The notes: generated by a model not told the origin, from the letters alone. Positions 10,315 through 20,974 are shown, counted from the stretch's first letter. The stretch: 64,000 nt of DNA from Megaustenia siamemsis (GCA_032433765.1 JAVIAB010000102.1:8243021-8307020), one strand, 5' to 3'. Made by a program: numbers and translations.

Positions 10315-10512
10315 GTGAGTGGTAATCTGAAATGACCCAGGTGAGTGGTAATCTAAAATGACCCAGGTGAGTGGTAATCTAAAATGACCCAGGTGAGGGG
10401 TAATCTAAAATGACCCAGGTGAGTGGTAATCTAAAATGACTCAGCTGAGTGGTAATCTAAAATGACCCAGGTGAGTGGTAATCTAAAATGACCCAGGTGA
10501 GTGGTAATCTAA
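10306..10512 (+). repeat. 26-bp array built from the exon 3 donor
   Basis: Eight units of ATGACCCAGGTGAGTGGTAA plus TCTAAA. The first unit is the real exon-intron junction. Donor-like GT dinucleotides stand at 10315, 10341, 10367, 10393, 10419, 10471 and 10497; the unit at 10445 is mutated to CAGCTGAGT. Confidence 0.97.
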
Positions 10513-10742
10513 CATAGAACAATGGGGGGAATACTAAACAAGCAATCATCACCGTCAAGTACCACGCCTGCTGGGGTAGGTGATCATGTCTCTCCCCATC
10601 TGTCGATCTCGACAGTTATTTATCATTTCGGTTGTTGACCTTCTGCCAAGACATTATCTTATAAGCTGGCTGGTATCTTTTCATTTTGCTTCCCTATATC
10701 TCTTCGTCCCTCTGCCAAACAATTCCTTTCAGCTGTCAAAAG

Positions 10743-11003
10743 TAAAGTAAAGTAAAGTACCCCCGTCACGCCAAGTGACGTATAGGGAATATGGTGTTAA
10801 TGACCATACATTTTACAGAACTTCGGCACATGATTTTTGGGGTAATGTGGTCGGTATTAGGCACGTTCCGCTTTACTTTCCCAGAAAAAAAAAATCCGGT
10901 ACCTATTAAAGGTTGGGTGAACCGGAAGCCGTCGGTTGGGATCGAACCCTACCTCTTGTCCTTTGTAGTCCAGTTCACTAACCACTGAGCTATCGCGGCT
11001 CCC
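10743..11003 (-). mobile_element. SINE1 copy 3
   Basis: Full length on the minus strand, from GGAGCCGCGATAGCTCAGTG to GTGACGGGGGTACTTTACTT, followed by repeated TTTAC. Confidence 0.93.
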
Positions 11004-11504
11004 CATAGGTGATTATGTCTTTCCACAACTGTCGATCTCGACAGTTATTTATCATTTCTGTTGTTGACCTACTGCCAATTAAGCTGCCAGAAACCACAAA
11101 ATAAAAATCCCAATTGATACAGCCGGGATTTGAACTCACAACCTCTCTGTCAGATCAACCAACACCCCCCTCCCCCACCCACACCCCATTGTTCAAGATT
11201 GATTCTGTTGGTTCTTTCAGTTATTGTCCCATTTGTAATTGTATCTCTTCTGGTCTCTCCCGCCAATTTTTTATTTTTATACGGTTCTCGTTTCCATGGT
11301 GATTAATTTCCTCTTCCTGTGTGTTGTTAATGGCCATTGTTGGCACTGGTAGCTTTGGGTTGTGACACACACATATATATCTTTACTCTTTGCTTCCCTC
11401 TATCTCTTTGTCCCTTATTTTTTCCGTTTGTAATAATATAGTTCAGCTGTTATCTTCTCATTACATGGCCAAAACGTGAAGATTTGCAAAGATGATAAGC
11501 AAAC

Positions 11505-11762
11505 ACTTCTTCCTCTTCTACCCTTTTTTTAGCTCCCAGTGGAGCATAGGTCTTCAACAAACACTTTCTAAGTCGTTCTGTTTTTTGCCATTCTTTTAAG
11601 ATCATTCCATGTCTTCCCCGTCATCTTCATCTCTGCTTCTATCTGACTTCTCCAAGAATTCCTTTGTCTTCCTCTTTGTCTTTTCCTTTGGGGATTCCAA
11701 AAAATGGGCCTGTTGTATAATACTCTCAAACAAACACTAGTGGAATTATATTCGCGACACAT
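11505..11762 (-). mobile_element. LINE group G 3' fragment
   Basis: The minus strand encodes NPQRKRQRGRQRNSWR and KTWNDLKRMAKNR, the C-terminal end of a LINE polyprotein, and ends GACCTATGCTCCACTGGGAG. Other copies lie at 22984, 26262, 34387 and 57430. Confidence 0.85.
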
Positions 11763-11865
11763 CAGGTGGTGTTAGATAGGACATATACAAGAAGAGAAGA
11801 AGCTGATTGAAAGTAGTACACAACATTTTTTGGGGGAGAAGGGGTCACAGAGAAGGAGGCAGAAA

Positions 11866-11907
11866 GAATAGAATAGAATAGAATAGAATAGAATAGAATA
11901 GAATAGT
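11866..11907. repeat. (GAATA)n microsatellite split by SINE1
   Basis: GAATA units stop at 11907 and resume at about 12168-12182, on the far side of a SINE1 insertion. Confidence 0.9.
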
Positions 11908-11915
11908 GACAAAAA

Positions 11916-12166
11916 AGTAAAGTGCCCCCGTCATGCCAAGTGGCGTATAGGGAATATGGTGTTAGTGACCATAAATTTTACAGACCTTCGGCACATGGTG
12001 TTTGGGGTAATGTGGCCGGTATTATGCCCGTGCCACTTTACTTTCCCAGAAAAAAATCCGGTACCCATTAAAGGCTGGGTGAACCCGGAAGCCGTCGGTT
12101 GGGGTTGAATCCTACCTCTTGTCATTTGTAGTCCAGTTCACTAACCACTGAGCTATCGTGGCTCCC
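11916..12166 (-). mobile_element. SINE1 copy 4, inserted in a (GAATA)n tract
   Basis: Full-length minus-strand copy with the head GGAGCCACGATAGCTCAGTG at 12166 and the tail ending at 11916. Confidence 0.92.
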
Positions 12167-12280
12167 TAGAATAGAATAGAATATTTGGGCGAGCCGTTCA
12201 ATCTCGGCAAGGCAGCTGATGCCTACTATTGTGTCCTTACCTCTCAATCTTCTAAGACGCGCTGAAAATGTACACTCATT

Positions 12281-12985
12281 ATGTGCAAGACTGTTCAAGA
12301 TTTTCTTAAAGGTAATCTGAAAATAAATACAAGTGGAACAATATTAACGCATGTAAATGAATTTAAATATTTGGGAACAATGTTAACCTCATATGGAAGA
12401 TGTACAACAGAGGTGAGATGCAGAATGGCTCAGACAAAAGCAGCTTTCCAAAAACATGAGGAAGATACTGTAACTGTGCAATCCATTTTTGACAATATAA
12501 ACAAGGAAAAGAGTTCTTAAATGTTATGTAGAGCCAGTCTTAACATATGGATGTGAATCATAGAGAATAGGACAACAGACAAGAAAATCACTGGAGTCTG
12601 TAGAAATGTGGTTTTACAGAAGAATGTTGATGGACAGCTAAAAAGAGCGATAAAAATGTTCTGAAAGAGGCCAAAGTAAAAAGAGAGGTAATTTCCAATA
12701 ATAGGAAGAAACAATCATCATTCTTTTGCCATGTAATGAGAACTTCTTCTTCTTCTTCTTTCCTTCCTCATCTGCCTTTCAGTGTCGAGGGGCTGGAATA
12801 TAATGTAACAACTGGGAAAGTTGAGGGACGAAGAGATAAGACTTAAGCAGAAAAGATACCAGACAGCTTAAGAGAATGGCTTGGCAGAAGGTCAACAATA
12901 GAAATGATAAATGACTGTTGAGATCAAAAGTTGTGGAGAGACATGATCACCTACGCCAGCAGGCGTGGTACTTTATGATGATGAT
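12281..12985 (+). mobile_element. LINE group B fragment with a 50-bp insertion
   Basis: It encodes EFKYLGTMLTSYGRCTTEVR and MWFYRRM-like remnants with many stops. At 12743-12792 a piece of the LINE group C 3' end (CTTCTTCTTTCCTTCCTCAT ... GTGTCGAGGGG) interrupts it. It ends in (ATG)n-like sequence near 12975. Confidence 0.83.
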
Positions 12986-13195
12986 CACATTAAGTCGCCA
13001 TACTTTTCCAATAACACAATTCTGTTACATATTTACAAAAGTTGGGTGAAACCTGAAACAGAATCAGTCTGAGAAAGTCCTTTCTGGCCAATAGTGAAAA
13101 AACTAACCAATCAGCTACCACAGTTTCCCCATACAGACCACAAGAACATGTTTCATTTTAATTCAAATTTTGTTGCTTTCCTGATTCTTTCACAG

Positions 13196-13321
13196 ACACT
13201 GTAGATTTTGAAGGGATGAACGCTTACAATGTTGCAGACATGCTAAAGACATATTTTAGAGACCTCCCGGAGTGTCTGCTCACCAACAAAATGTCAGATA
13301 TCTTTCGCAGTATTTACATGC
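13196..13321 (+). CDS. DLC1/STARD13: DLC1/STARD13-like exon 4 (RhoGAP core)
   Basis: The acceptor CTGATTCTTTCACAG ends at 13195 and the exon completes a split Asp codon. It encodes DFEGMNAYNVADMLKTYF followed by RDLPECLLTNKMSDIF, the conserved VADMLKQYFRDLPEPL(M/L)TNKL segment of the GAP fold (Pro to Cys in the LPEPL motif here). The donor at 13322 is GTAAGT, leaving C in phase 1. No tandem duplication is seen at this exon's edges. Confidence 0.95.
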
Positions 13322-13484
13322 GTAAGTTAATCCTTCAGGGTTATTTTGGATATTTGTTTCGTTCTTTTGTTGTAATAAGTTTTTATTAAAAACAGCAAGC
13401 AGCAATAATAAAATATAACTCATCCATTGATATAAAAAGAGAAGCAAGACTGAGATGCATCCTATCACCAAGCTTGTTCAATCT

Positions 13485-13750
13485 ATCTATCTATCTATTG
13501 TCCTTTCGAGCCGAAGACGGCACATAGGGCAGAACCACAATCTCAAAAACAGAAACCTTGCGTACCAAAATGGCACATATTGCAGAGATTACTACTCTAA
13601 AATCTATGGCTCTGTTTCCATAACAATACTTTTTACAATGACAGCTTGTCAAGACATCAATCAAACTCCTTAGTCGCCTCTTACGACATGCCTGGAAAGT
13701 CAGTGTCACTATTCTTTACTTCCCTCATAATGAGGCCCGGTAACACACGG
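13485..13750 (-). mobile_element. Dispersed element with a TAGATAG tail (also at 45495)
   Basis: From CTATCTATCTATTGTCCTTTC through GCCGAAGACGGCACATAGGG and AAATGGCACATATTGCAGAG, it shares about 110 bp with 45495-45605. The TAGATAGATAG end and the TCGAAAGG motif resemble LINE group A's 3' end, so the two may share a mobilising machinery. Confidence 0.65.
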
Positions 13751-13794
13751 GAATTGTTCAATCTATACAAAAACGCAAATTAAAAAAATATCAC

Positions 13795-14320
13795 AGAGAT
13801 GTAATGGCAATAACGAGAAAGAAAGAAAAACTAAACATCATGATAGATAATACAACTCTGAAGCAAGTAGACAATTTTAAATATCTGGGTAGCACGTTAA
13901 CACAAGACAATAACCAAGAGACAGAGATAGATATAAGGTGTAACAAAGCATGCCAAGTTATAGGCCAAGTATCAACACTATTGAAAAACAAAGCAATAAC
14001 TACGGAAGCAAAAAGGGCAATATACAAATCAATTTTTCTACCAACTCTGTGTTATCAGTGCCAGAATTGGACGCTGGGCTCTAGAACAATAAGAAAGATA
14101 GCGACCACCGAAATGAAATGTGTCAGAAGAATGACAGGAAACAGCTTAAGGGACAGAGTAAGTAAACACCGACCTGAGGAAGAAACTCGAAATTGAACCA
14201 GCCATCGAATACATAAAGAAACAACAGATAAATTGGTTCGGCCACATAACAAGACAAAAAAGAACTAACAATGACTCAAAGAGCCATAAACAAACGCTAC
14301 GAAAACGCCAGATTAAGTGG
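13795..14320 (+). mobile_element. LINE group C fragment (RT C-terminal region)
   Basis: It encodes LKQVDNFKYLGSTLTQDNNQ, NKACQVIGQVSTLLKNKAIT and CVRRMTGNSLRDRV, close to the minus-strand copy at 47578-50540. A frameshift falls near 14165; the sequence goes on in another frame to about 14320. Confidence 0.88.
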
Positions 14321-14324
14321 AATA

Positions 14325-14500
14325 CTTTTTATCTGTTGTTTCTTTATGTACTCAATGGAAGGAATTACTCCTAGTTTTTGTCTCAGTTCTTCATCTTTTA
14401 TCTTAATTCTCAGGCTATTTCCCGTTATCTCTCCAGCCCACTCCAGCGTATCTTTTGATTCTTTTAATTTGGTTTTCTTTGATCTTATCCTGCAAGGTGC
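14325..14500 (-). mobile_element. Inverted LINE group C fragment
   Basis: The minus strand reads KDEELRQKLGVIPSIEYIKK, the same stretch that the plus-strand neighbour carries at about 14165-14225. The two face each other as a divergent inverted repeat. Confidence 0.75.
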
Positions 14501-14697
14501 TACTTATTTGTAGTGGAAATTGTTTTTTCTTAGGAAAGTGGCTGCTTCTGATGTGTTTATTTATTTACATTTTGATCAATTCATCTTGATACATAAGATG
14601 ATGTTTGCTAGATAACAACTTCTTTGGTGTGAGTTAACAGTAGGACCAGAGGCAAAAGGCAGATCTATAAGGCAATGTACCCATGATATCATAATGA

Positions 14698-14994
14698 GCA
14701 CCATGTTCTATAGATCATTGGCTTTGAACATGTTCTATAGATCATTGGCTTGAACATGTTCTATAGATCATTGGCTTGAACATGTTCTATAGATCATTGG
14801 CTTGAACATGTTCTATAGATCATTGGCTTTGAGCATGTTCTATAGATCATTGGCTTTGAACATGTTCTATAGATCATTGGCTTGAACATGTTCTATAGTT
14901 CATTGGCTTGAACATGTTCTATAGAGCATTGGCTTGAACATGTTCTATAGATCATTGGCTTGAACATGTTCTATAGAGCATTGGCTTGAACATC
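14698..14994. repeat. 26-bp minisatellite
   Basis: About 11 units of AACATGTTCTATAGATCATTGGCTTG, with a few units one base longer. Confidence 0.96.
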
Positions 14995-15039
14995 ACATTT
15001 GTCTTCCAAGCTAAAAGATAACTGAGCTGGTGGAAAGTA

Positions 15040-15150
15040 AAGTAAAATGTAATCTTCTCTATTTTCTATGTTAAGTCAACTACAAATTTAATTTTCCCAA
15101 TTTTCTATGTTAAGTCAACTAAAAATTTAATCTTCTCTATTTTCTATGTT
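15040..15150. repeat. About 40-bp repeat upstream of exon 5
   Basis: Three units of TAATCTTCTCTATTTTCTATGTTAAGTC. A SINE1 copy follows, and then similar sequence (TCTCTATTTTATGG, TTTTTTCTATTTTAGATGTT) leads into exon 5. Confidence 0.8.
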
Positions 15151-15153
15151 AAG

Positions 15154-15386
15154 TAAAAGTAAAGAGCCCTGTCACGCCAAGTGGCGTATAGGGAATATGG
15201 TGTTAGTGACCATAAATTTTACAGACCTTCAGCACATGATTTTTGGGGTAATGTGGTCGGTATTACGCCCGTGCCGTTTTACTTTACCAGAAAAAAATTT
15301 TGTACCCATTTAAGACTGGGTGAACCTGGAAACCGTTGGTTGGGATCGAACACTACCTCTTGTCCTTTGTAGTCCACTTCACTAAT
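15154..15386 (-). mobile_element. SINE1 copy 5, head truncated
   Basis: The tail AGAGCCCTGTCACGCCAAGT to TTTGTAGTCCACTTCACTAA is present; the A-box end of the tRNA head is missing. Confidence 0.9.
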
Positions 15387-15466
15387 TTTCTTTGGTAACT
15401 AAACTAAAATTGAATCTCTATTTTATGGTTGAAAGTAAATTAACATTTATGTTTTTTCTATTTTAG

Positions 15467-15597
15467 ATGTTCCTCCCTCACAGAGGCTGGAAGCCATCCA
15501 GACAGCCATCGTACTGCTGCCAGATGAGAACAGGGAGGTCCTGCAGTCTGTGCTTCTCTTTCTTAGTGACATCGCCTCCTATGAAGCAGATCACCAG
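15467..15597 (+). CDS. DLC1/STARD13: DLC1/STARD13-like exon 5 (RhoGAP)
   Basis: The acceptor TTTTTTCTATTTTAG ends at 15466. The exon encodes HVPPSQRLEAIQTAIVLLPD and ENREVLQSVLLFLSDIA, matching the family's VPKDQRLQAIKAAIMLLPDENREVLQTLLYFLSDV. It ends phase 0 at CAG/GTAGAG, a weakish donor. The pyrimidine/AG region upstream resembles about 40-bp units at 15040-15150, so this acceptor may also belong to a small, SINE-interrupted tandem array. Confidence 0.95.
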
Positions 15598-15795
15598 GTA
15601 GAGATTTACCCACAGGACGTCACTATCCTCTTTGACTCTGCTCTGATATTTACTTACATATCTCTGTGCGTTGTTTGTTTGTCCCTGCTGAAGGCCTATT
15701 TAGCTGAAATGTCGTTCAAACCCGTGCTGTTCGTTAATTATGCAAAACTTTAATCATACCATTTTTTCTATTTTTTTTTCATTTCTCCTTGGCTC

Positions 15796-15796
15796 T

Positions 15797-15849
<53 letters not shown>

Positions 15850-15850
15850 A
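15796..15850. repeat. (CT)n microsatellite
   Basis: CT dinucleotides for about 50 bp. Confidence 0.96.
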
Positions 15851-15884
15851 TCATATTGTATATCTGCATCGAAGGTAGACTAAC

Positions 15885-16375
15885 GTGGAGAGCCAGTTTA
15901 CTTCATCTCATGTCCTCATGGTCTTACTATCTGTGACTAGTCCCTCATTCATCTTCTTGGTTTTATCAATCAACTTCAGTCTTTACCTATCTCTGCCTCT
16001 TTTACCTTATTTCTTTCCTTTAACATGACTTTTAGTGTGCTACTATTTCATTTTAGTATTTAAAATTATTTTATTTTTCTTGTCCAAATTGTGTTTAGTA
16101 GTTCTTTCTTCACTTCTAGAAGATTCATGATTTCACTATTTGTCTTGCCATCCACCCAATTCCTCTAATTTTTCTACTTCTTTTTAGCCTTCACTCGTTA
16201 AAGGAGAATGGATGCGTTGTGTCTCTAGTTTACGACAACGCCGCAATATCTGCACTTTCGGCGCGACACATCCGTCTTCAGCATGTTTTGTCTGAAATGT
16301 GTTTAGTTGTTCTCTTTTCATTTTTAGTTGTTTTAAGACTTCATTGTTTGTTTTATTATATATTTACTCTCTATA
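15885..16375 (-). mobile_element. LINE group D fragment, interrupted
   Basis: It matches group D minus-strand copies before 16200 (CTGCCTCTTTTACCTTATTT, AACATGACTTTTAGTGTGC) and again after about 16290 (TTTTAGTTGTTTTAAGACTTC). Between them, 16205-16290 resembles dispersed repeat F (GCGACACATCCGTCTTCAGC). Confidence 0.7.
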
Positions 16376-16436
16376 AACCTGCACATATATTTTTGTTATC
16401 TGAAATTTTTAAAGATTTGTGTATATTCACCTCCAG

Positions 16437-16631
16437 ATGAATGCAAGTAACCTGGCTGTGTGCTTCACACCAACAGTCTTCCAACTAGGTCCTGAACAGG
16501 TAGCACCATCTAGCCCTAAACGAAACTACAAGAACTCACCAGTCATCCCGGATCCATTTGAGATCATGGAGCAAAAGGCTGCTCATGAGTGTCTGCTCAT
16601 GATGATCGTAGAATGCAAGAAACTTTTCACT
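16437..16631 (+). CDS. DLC1/STARD13: DLC1/STARD13-like exon 6 (end of RhoGAP)
   Basis: The exon starts phase 0 after TATTCACCTCCAG and encodes MNASNLAVCFTPTVFQLGPE, the family's M(T/N)..NLAVC.AP(S/T)(L/V)F helix, in which Asn of NLAV is a conserved GAP residue. It continues through a variable serine/proline loop to HECLLMMIVECKKLFT, matching GLAHMIAECKKLFQ. The donor GTGAGT at 16632 follows phase 0. The following intron carries a 39-bp minisatellite split by a LINE. Confidence 0.95.
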
Positions 16632-16704
16632 GTGAGTTTCCGCAAAAACTCATTCCCACAATGTAGATCTCTGCCTCCACTACTCTTCACCAGGCTGTCT
16701 ACAA

Positions 16705-17483
16705 ACTTACCTCAACTGTTCTCCACTAAATTATCCACCAGCTGTCTCCACTGTTCTCCACTAAATTATCCACCAGCTGTCTCCACTGTTCTCCACTAAA
16801 TTATCCACCAGCTGTCTCCACTGTTCTCCACTAAATTATCCACCAGCTGTCTCCACTGTTCTCCACTAAATTATTGACCAGGTGGCTCCACTGTTCTCCA
16901 TTAAATTAACCACCAGCTCTTCCTCCACTGCTGTCCATTAAATTATCTATCAGCTCTTCCTCCACTGTTCTCCATTAAATTATCTATCAGCTCTTCCTCC
17001 ACTTTTCTCCATTAAATTATCTATCAGCTCTTCCTCCACTGTTCTCCATTAAATTATCTATCAGCTCTTCCTCCACTTTTCTCCATTAAATTATCTATCA
17101 GCTCTTCCTCCACTTTTCTCCATTAAATTATCTATCAGCTCTTCCTCCACTGTTCTCCATTAAATTATCTATCAGCTCTTCCTCCACTTTTCTCCATTAA
17201 ATTATCTATTAGCTCTTCCTCCACTGTTCTCCATTAAATTATCTATCAGCTCTTCCTCCACTGTTCTCCATTAAATTATCTATCAGCTCTTCCTCCACTG
17301 TTCTCCATTAAATTATCTATCAGCTCTTCCTCCACTTTTCTCCATTAAATTATCTATCAACTCTTCCTCCACTTTTCTCCATTAAATTATATATCAGCTC
17401 TTCCTCCACTTTTCTCCATTAAATTATCTATCAGCTCTTCCTCCACTTTTCTCCATTAAATTATATATCAGCTCTTCCTCCAC
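16705..17483. repeat. 39-bp minisatellite, left part
   Basis: About 20 units of CTCCATTAAATTATCTATCAGCTCTTCCTCCACTGTT-like sequence, starting with a 35-bp variant (CCACTAAATTATCCACCAGC). It is split from its right part at 19006 by a LINE. Confidence 0.95.
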
Positions 17484-19005
17484 AAGTTAACAGCTGAGAT
17501 CCCCAAGGCAATTGATAGCCATAATCTAATACAGAAAATGTTCAACATCATTTGGAAAACAGAGAAGATGCCTCATAAATGGAAAAAAGGAATCATTGTT
17601 AAGATCCCAAAAAAGGGCAATCTTAGAGATTGTAACAACTGGAGAGGCGTGACACTTTTGTCAGTTGCCTCAAAGTTATTCTGCAAAATCATCCTAAATA
17701 GAATAAAGGATTCAATAGATACAGTAATGCCTGAAGAACAGGCTGGGTTTAGAAAAGGGAGAAGCTGCCTTGACCACATTTTTACTCTACAACTTATATT
17801 GGAGGAACACATTGAAAAGCAAAAACCTTTTGTACTTAACTTCATCGACTTCAAAAAAGCATTTGATAGTATTCATAGAGATTCTTTGTGGAAAATTCTG
17901 AAGCAATATGGTTTACCATCAAAAATTATAAATATTATCAAAGACATGTATGATGGTTACACATGTGCAGTTCGAACAGAGAAAGGACTGAGTGAATATT
18001 TCCCAATAGAAACTGGGGTTAAACAAGGATGTATTTTATCGCCCTTGTTATTTGGAATTGTTATGGACTTCATAATGAAGAAATGCTGCACTGGTAATAA
18101 AGGCATCGAATGGATACAAGGAGACCAATTGGAGGACCTCGACTTTGCTGATGACATAGTTCTCATCATCAGTCAGATAAAAACGATGCAGGAAAACACA
18201 AATGAACTATCATCAATAGCCAGCAAAATTGGGCTTGAGATCAATCATGAAAAGACTAAAGTCATGAAAAGTTTAATTCCAACAGGTGACAAAATATACA
18301 TGGAAAACAAACCAGTAGAAGAGATCGATCACTTTATCTATCTTGGAAGTCACATTGATCGAGAAGGGGATACGAGTAAATAAATTAGAATCAGAATAGC
18401 TAAAACAGCAATGTCTTTCAGAAGCCTTGAAAAGTTGTGGAAATCAAAACTCATCAGCACAAACACAAAACTTAGGCTATTCAAATCAAATGTACTATCA
18501 ACCCTTACGTATGCGTGTGAAAGCTGGAAAACAACAAGAGATATAGAAACAATGTTGAACGCATTCGAAAATAAATGTCCCAGGAAAATACTTGGTATAG
18601 CATGGAACGAATTCAAAACAAATGAGGAAATTAGAGAAATCGCCAATCAACCACTAATATCTTCAGTAATAAAGAAAAGACGATGGTCATACGTTGGACA
18701 TGTGATGAGAAGAGATAATAACCGAATAGCAAAGCAAGCCCTCATATGGGAAACAACAGGTAAAAGAAAAAGAGGAAGACCCAGGGAGACACTGAAAAGA
18801 ACATTGATGAGAGAGGCAAGAGCAGCAGGAATCGGCTCCCTCAATGAGATAGAACTGCTTGCACAGAACAGAGACAGATGGCGAGATTTGATAAAATATC
18901 TTTAAAAGAAAACTGCTAGAACAAACAATTCATATAGGAGAAGGTGTATCTTGGTCTACGCCCTATGGGCCGGTTATGGCTCGAAAGGTCAATAGATAGA
19001 TAGAA
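17484..19005 (+). mobile_element. LINE group A, RT-bearing copy (5' truncated)
   Basis: One reading frame spans RT to the C-terminus (17538-18905) except for a single TAA at 18381-18383; the related copy at 24530 has GAA there. Visible motifs: GRSCLDHIF, FIDFKKAFDS (RT motif A Asp), GVKQGCILSPLLF (motif B), LDFADDIVLI (motif C Asp-Asp) and a C-terminal RRWSYVGHVMRRDNNRIA. It ends TCGAAAGGTCAATAGATAGA. The endonuclease part is absent, so it is not autonomous. TTCCTCCAC on both sides (17475, 19006) fits a target-site duplication, although the host array itself repeats that word. Confidence 0.93.
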
Positions 19006-19170
19006 TTCCTCCACTATTCTCCATTAAATTAACCACCAGCTCTTCCTCCACTATTCTCCATTAAATTAACCACCAGCTCTTCCTCCACTGTTCTCCATTA
19101 AATTATCTACCAGCTCTGTCTTCACTGTTCTCCATTAAATTATCTAACAGCTCGGTCTCCCTGTTCTCTG
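19006..19170. repeat. 39-bp minisatellite, right part
   Basis: Four units of TTCCTCCACTATTCTCCATTAAATTAACCA continue the array at 16705 after the LINE. Confidence 0.93.
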
Positions 19171-19344
19171 ACCAACAAACCTGACCAAGCTAGTAGCAAA
19201 TAAAAAGAGAACCCCAGAAATTATCTTCCTGTGGTCAGATGTGTTGAACCCAAAGGCATAGAATATCACAGCTTGACATAAACAAATCATCCAACTTCAT
19301 CTAACAACTTCTACACAGAAGATGTCTAAGAGTTGTAGTATTTA

Positions 19345-19605
19345 TTCATTGAGTGCCGTCTCTGCATCAAAGATTAGCTACCCTGGAGAACCATTCCACT
19401 CTGTCTCTTGCTTTGATGGTGCAGGTCATCATAGCCTTGTCCATCTCTTGATGTTACTCGTCCATGTTAGTCTTGATCTGCCTCTGCCTATTTTACCTTG
19501 TATTTTCCCTTCCAACATTACTTTTAGTAGGCTGTTGTGTCTTTTAATATGCCTCAAAAATCTCATTTGTCTTGTTTGTATTGTTTTTAATAGTTCTCTT
19601 TCAAA
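19345..19605 (-). mobile_element. LINE group D 3' fragment
   Basis: It carries ATTCCACTCTGTCTCTTGCTT, TTTTACCTTGTATTTTCCC and TTTTAATATGCCTCAAAAAT, as in the copies at 29865 and 39150. Confidence 0.82.
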
Positions 19606-19609
19606 GAAA

Positions 19610-19812
19610 AAACAAAAGAGTTGTAGTAATTAGGTGAAAATAAACAAAAGAGTTGTAGTAATTAGGTGAAAATAAACAAAAGAGTTGTAGTAATTAGGTG
19701 AAATTAAACAAAAGAGTTGTAGTAATTAGGTGAAAATAAACAAAAGAGTTGTAGTAATTAGGTGAAAATAAACAAAAGAGTTGTAGTAATTAGGTGAAAA
19801 TAAACAAAAGAA
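19610..19812. repeat. 32-bp minisatellite
   Basis: Six units of AAACAAAAGAGTTGTAGTAATTAGGTGAAAAT end 40 bp before the exon 7 acceptor. Confidence 0.95.
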
Positions 19813-19851
19813 AGCAGAAGAATGATAATGTCTATTTGTGTTTTTTTACAG

Positions 19852-19986
19852 GTCACACCGTGTTTATACCAGCAAGTTCAAGGACAGTCTTCAGCTAATT
19901 TTAAAGCAGTCTCACTGCAAGAACTTGTCGGCTCATCTTTAGATACCAGGGCATTTGGACAGGAAAGGATTCAGATGGTGCTTAAG
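19852..19986 (+). CDS. DLC1/STARD13: DLC1/STARD13-like exon 7 (GAP-START linker and START helix 1)
   Basis: The exon of 45 codons follows a strong acceptor (TTTTTTTACAG) and ends at CTTAAG/GTATGG in phase 0. It encodes a variable linker followed by VSLQELVG and a helix QERIQMVLK that corresponds to the START N-terminal helix of DLC proteins. Sequence similarity is lower here, as in the family generally; the placement rests on frame continuity and position between well-matched exons. Confidence 0.88.
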
Positions 19987-20034
19987 GTATGGATTTCCTT
20001 CACTGAATTCCCCAACATCAGACAGCTAGCGACC

Positions 20035-20350
20035 CTCGGTAGCCTAGTTTGGAAAACCACCCAACTAGGCTACCGATGTTAAGACAACCCGTGTTCGATT
20101 CCTGCTGGAAGTAGTGTGAGTTGTATTCATGATTGGAAAAAAATACCCTCGCGATCGACCCACTGGCAGAAATGGGTATTAGGGTAGTACTCTAGGGAGG
20201 TGAGGAATGCCACCTCGCATCATAAGTTTCGATGCTTGAAACGACACTATCCATAAGTCCCAAAACACTTCTGGATAGGTGACCAAGCATATATGGGTGA
20301 AAACTCGCATGCTAAGACGCCGATTCAAGTCTTGTACTTTGCCTTTACTT
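20035..20350 (+). mobile_element. SINE2 copy 3
   Basis: Head CTCGGTAGCCTAGTTTGG, B box GTTCGATTCC, end CAAGTCTTGTACTTTGCC. Confidence 0.9.
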
Positions 20351-20974
20351 TTAGACAGCTTATCCTGTGAAGGACAGTCGGGGCATCCCTATACCCACTT
20401 CACTGACTGTCTTTGAATTTCTTGAAGCGTATACAAACTAATTGTTGCAGTAAGATCTTGATTGTAGATACATATGCTCTTCCCACTAAGCACTCATATT
20501 CAGCCAACCCCTTTTCCACCCTTAGGTACATCAGTCTCTCAATATACACATCATTGTTCCAACCATCTTCCTCTTTTCTTTAAGAGTGAAGAACACATTT
20601 TATGATGTCCTCTTTGTCCAGAAGAAGGCCACACTCAATGCCAGAGCTACCGGTGAGCTTATCAGCTTATGATGTCATGGGTTCATCTTCTTCTAGGTTG
20701 CTCTTTTCTCCATCTTCTATGAACAATACCCTCCATTACTAATCTGTCATGGCCACTTTTGTGTTTGATGTGGCAAAAATATCAGTTTTCTTTCACCATG
20801 CCCAGAATATCTAAAGTATTTTTTTGTAGCATTAAATTTCAAATGGTTAAATTTTAAGCTGCTAAAGTTTCAGTTTGAACCCTTCATAAAATATGAACAT
20901 CAAAGTTACTAAGCACAAAAGCAAAGCTCAGGATTTTCAAATCAAATATCATATCCACCCTTATACATGCAAGA

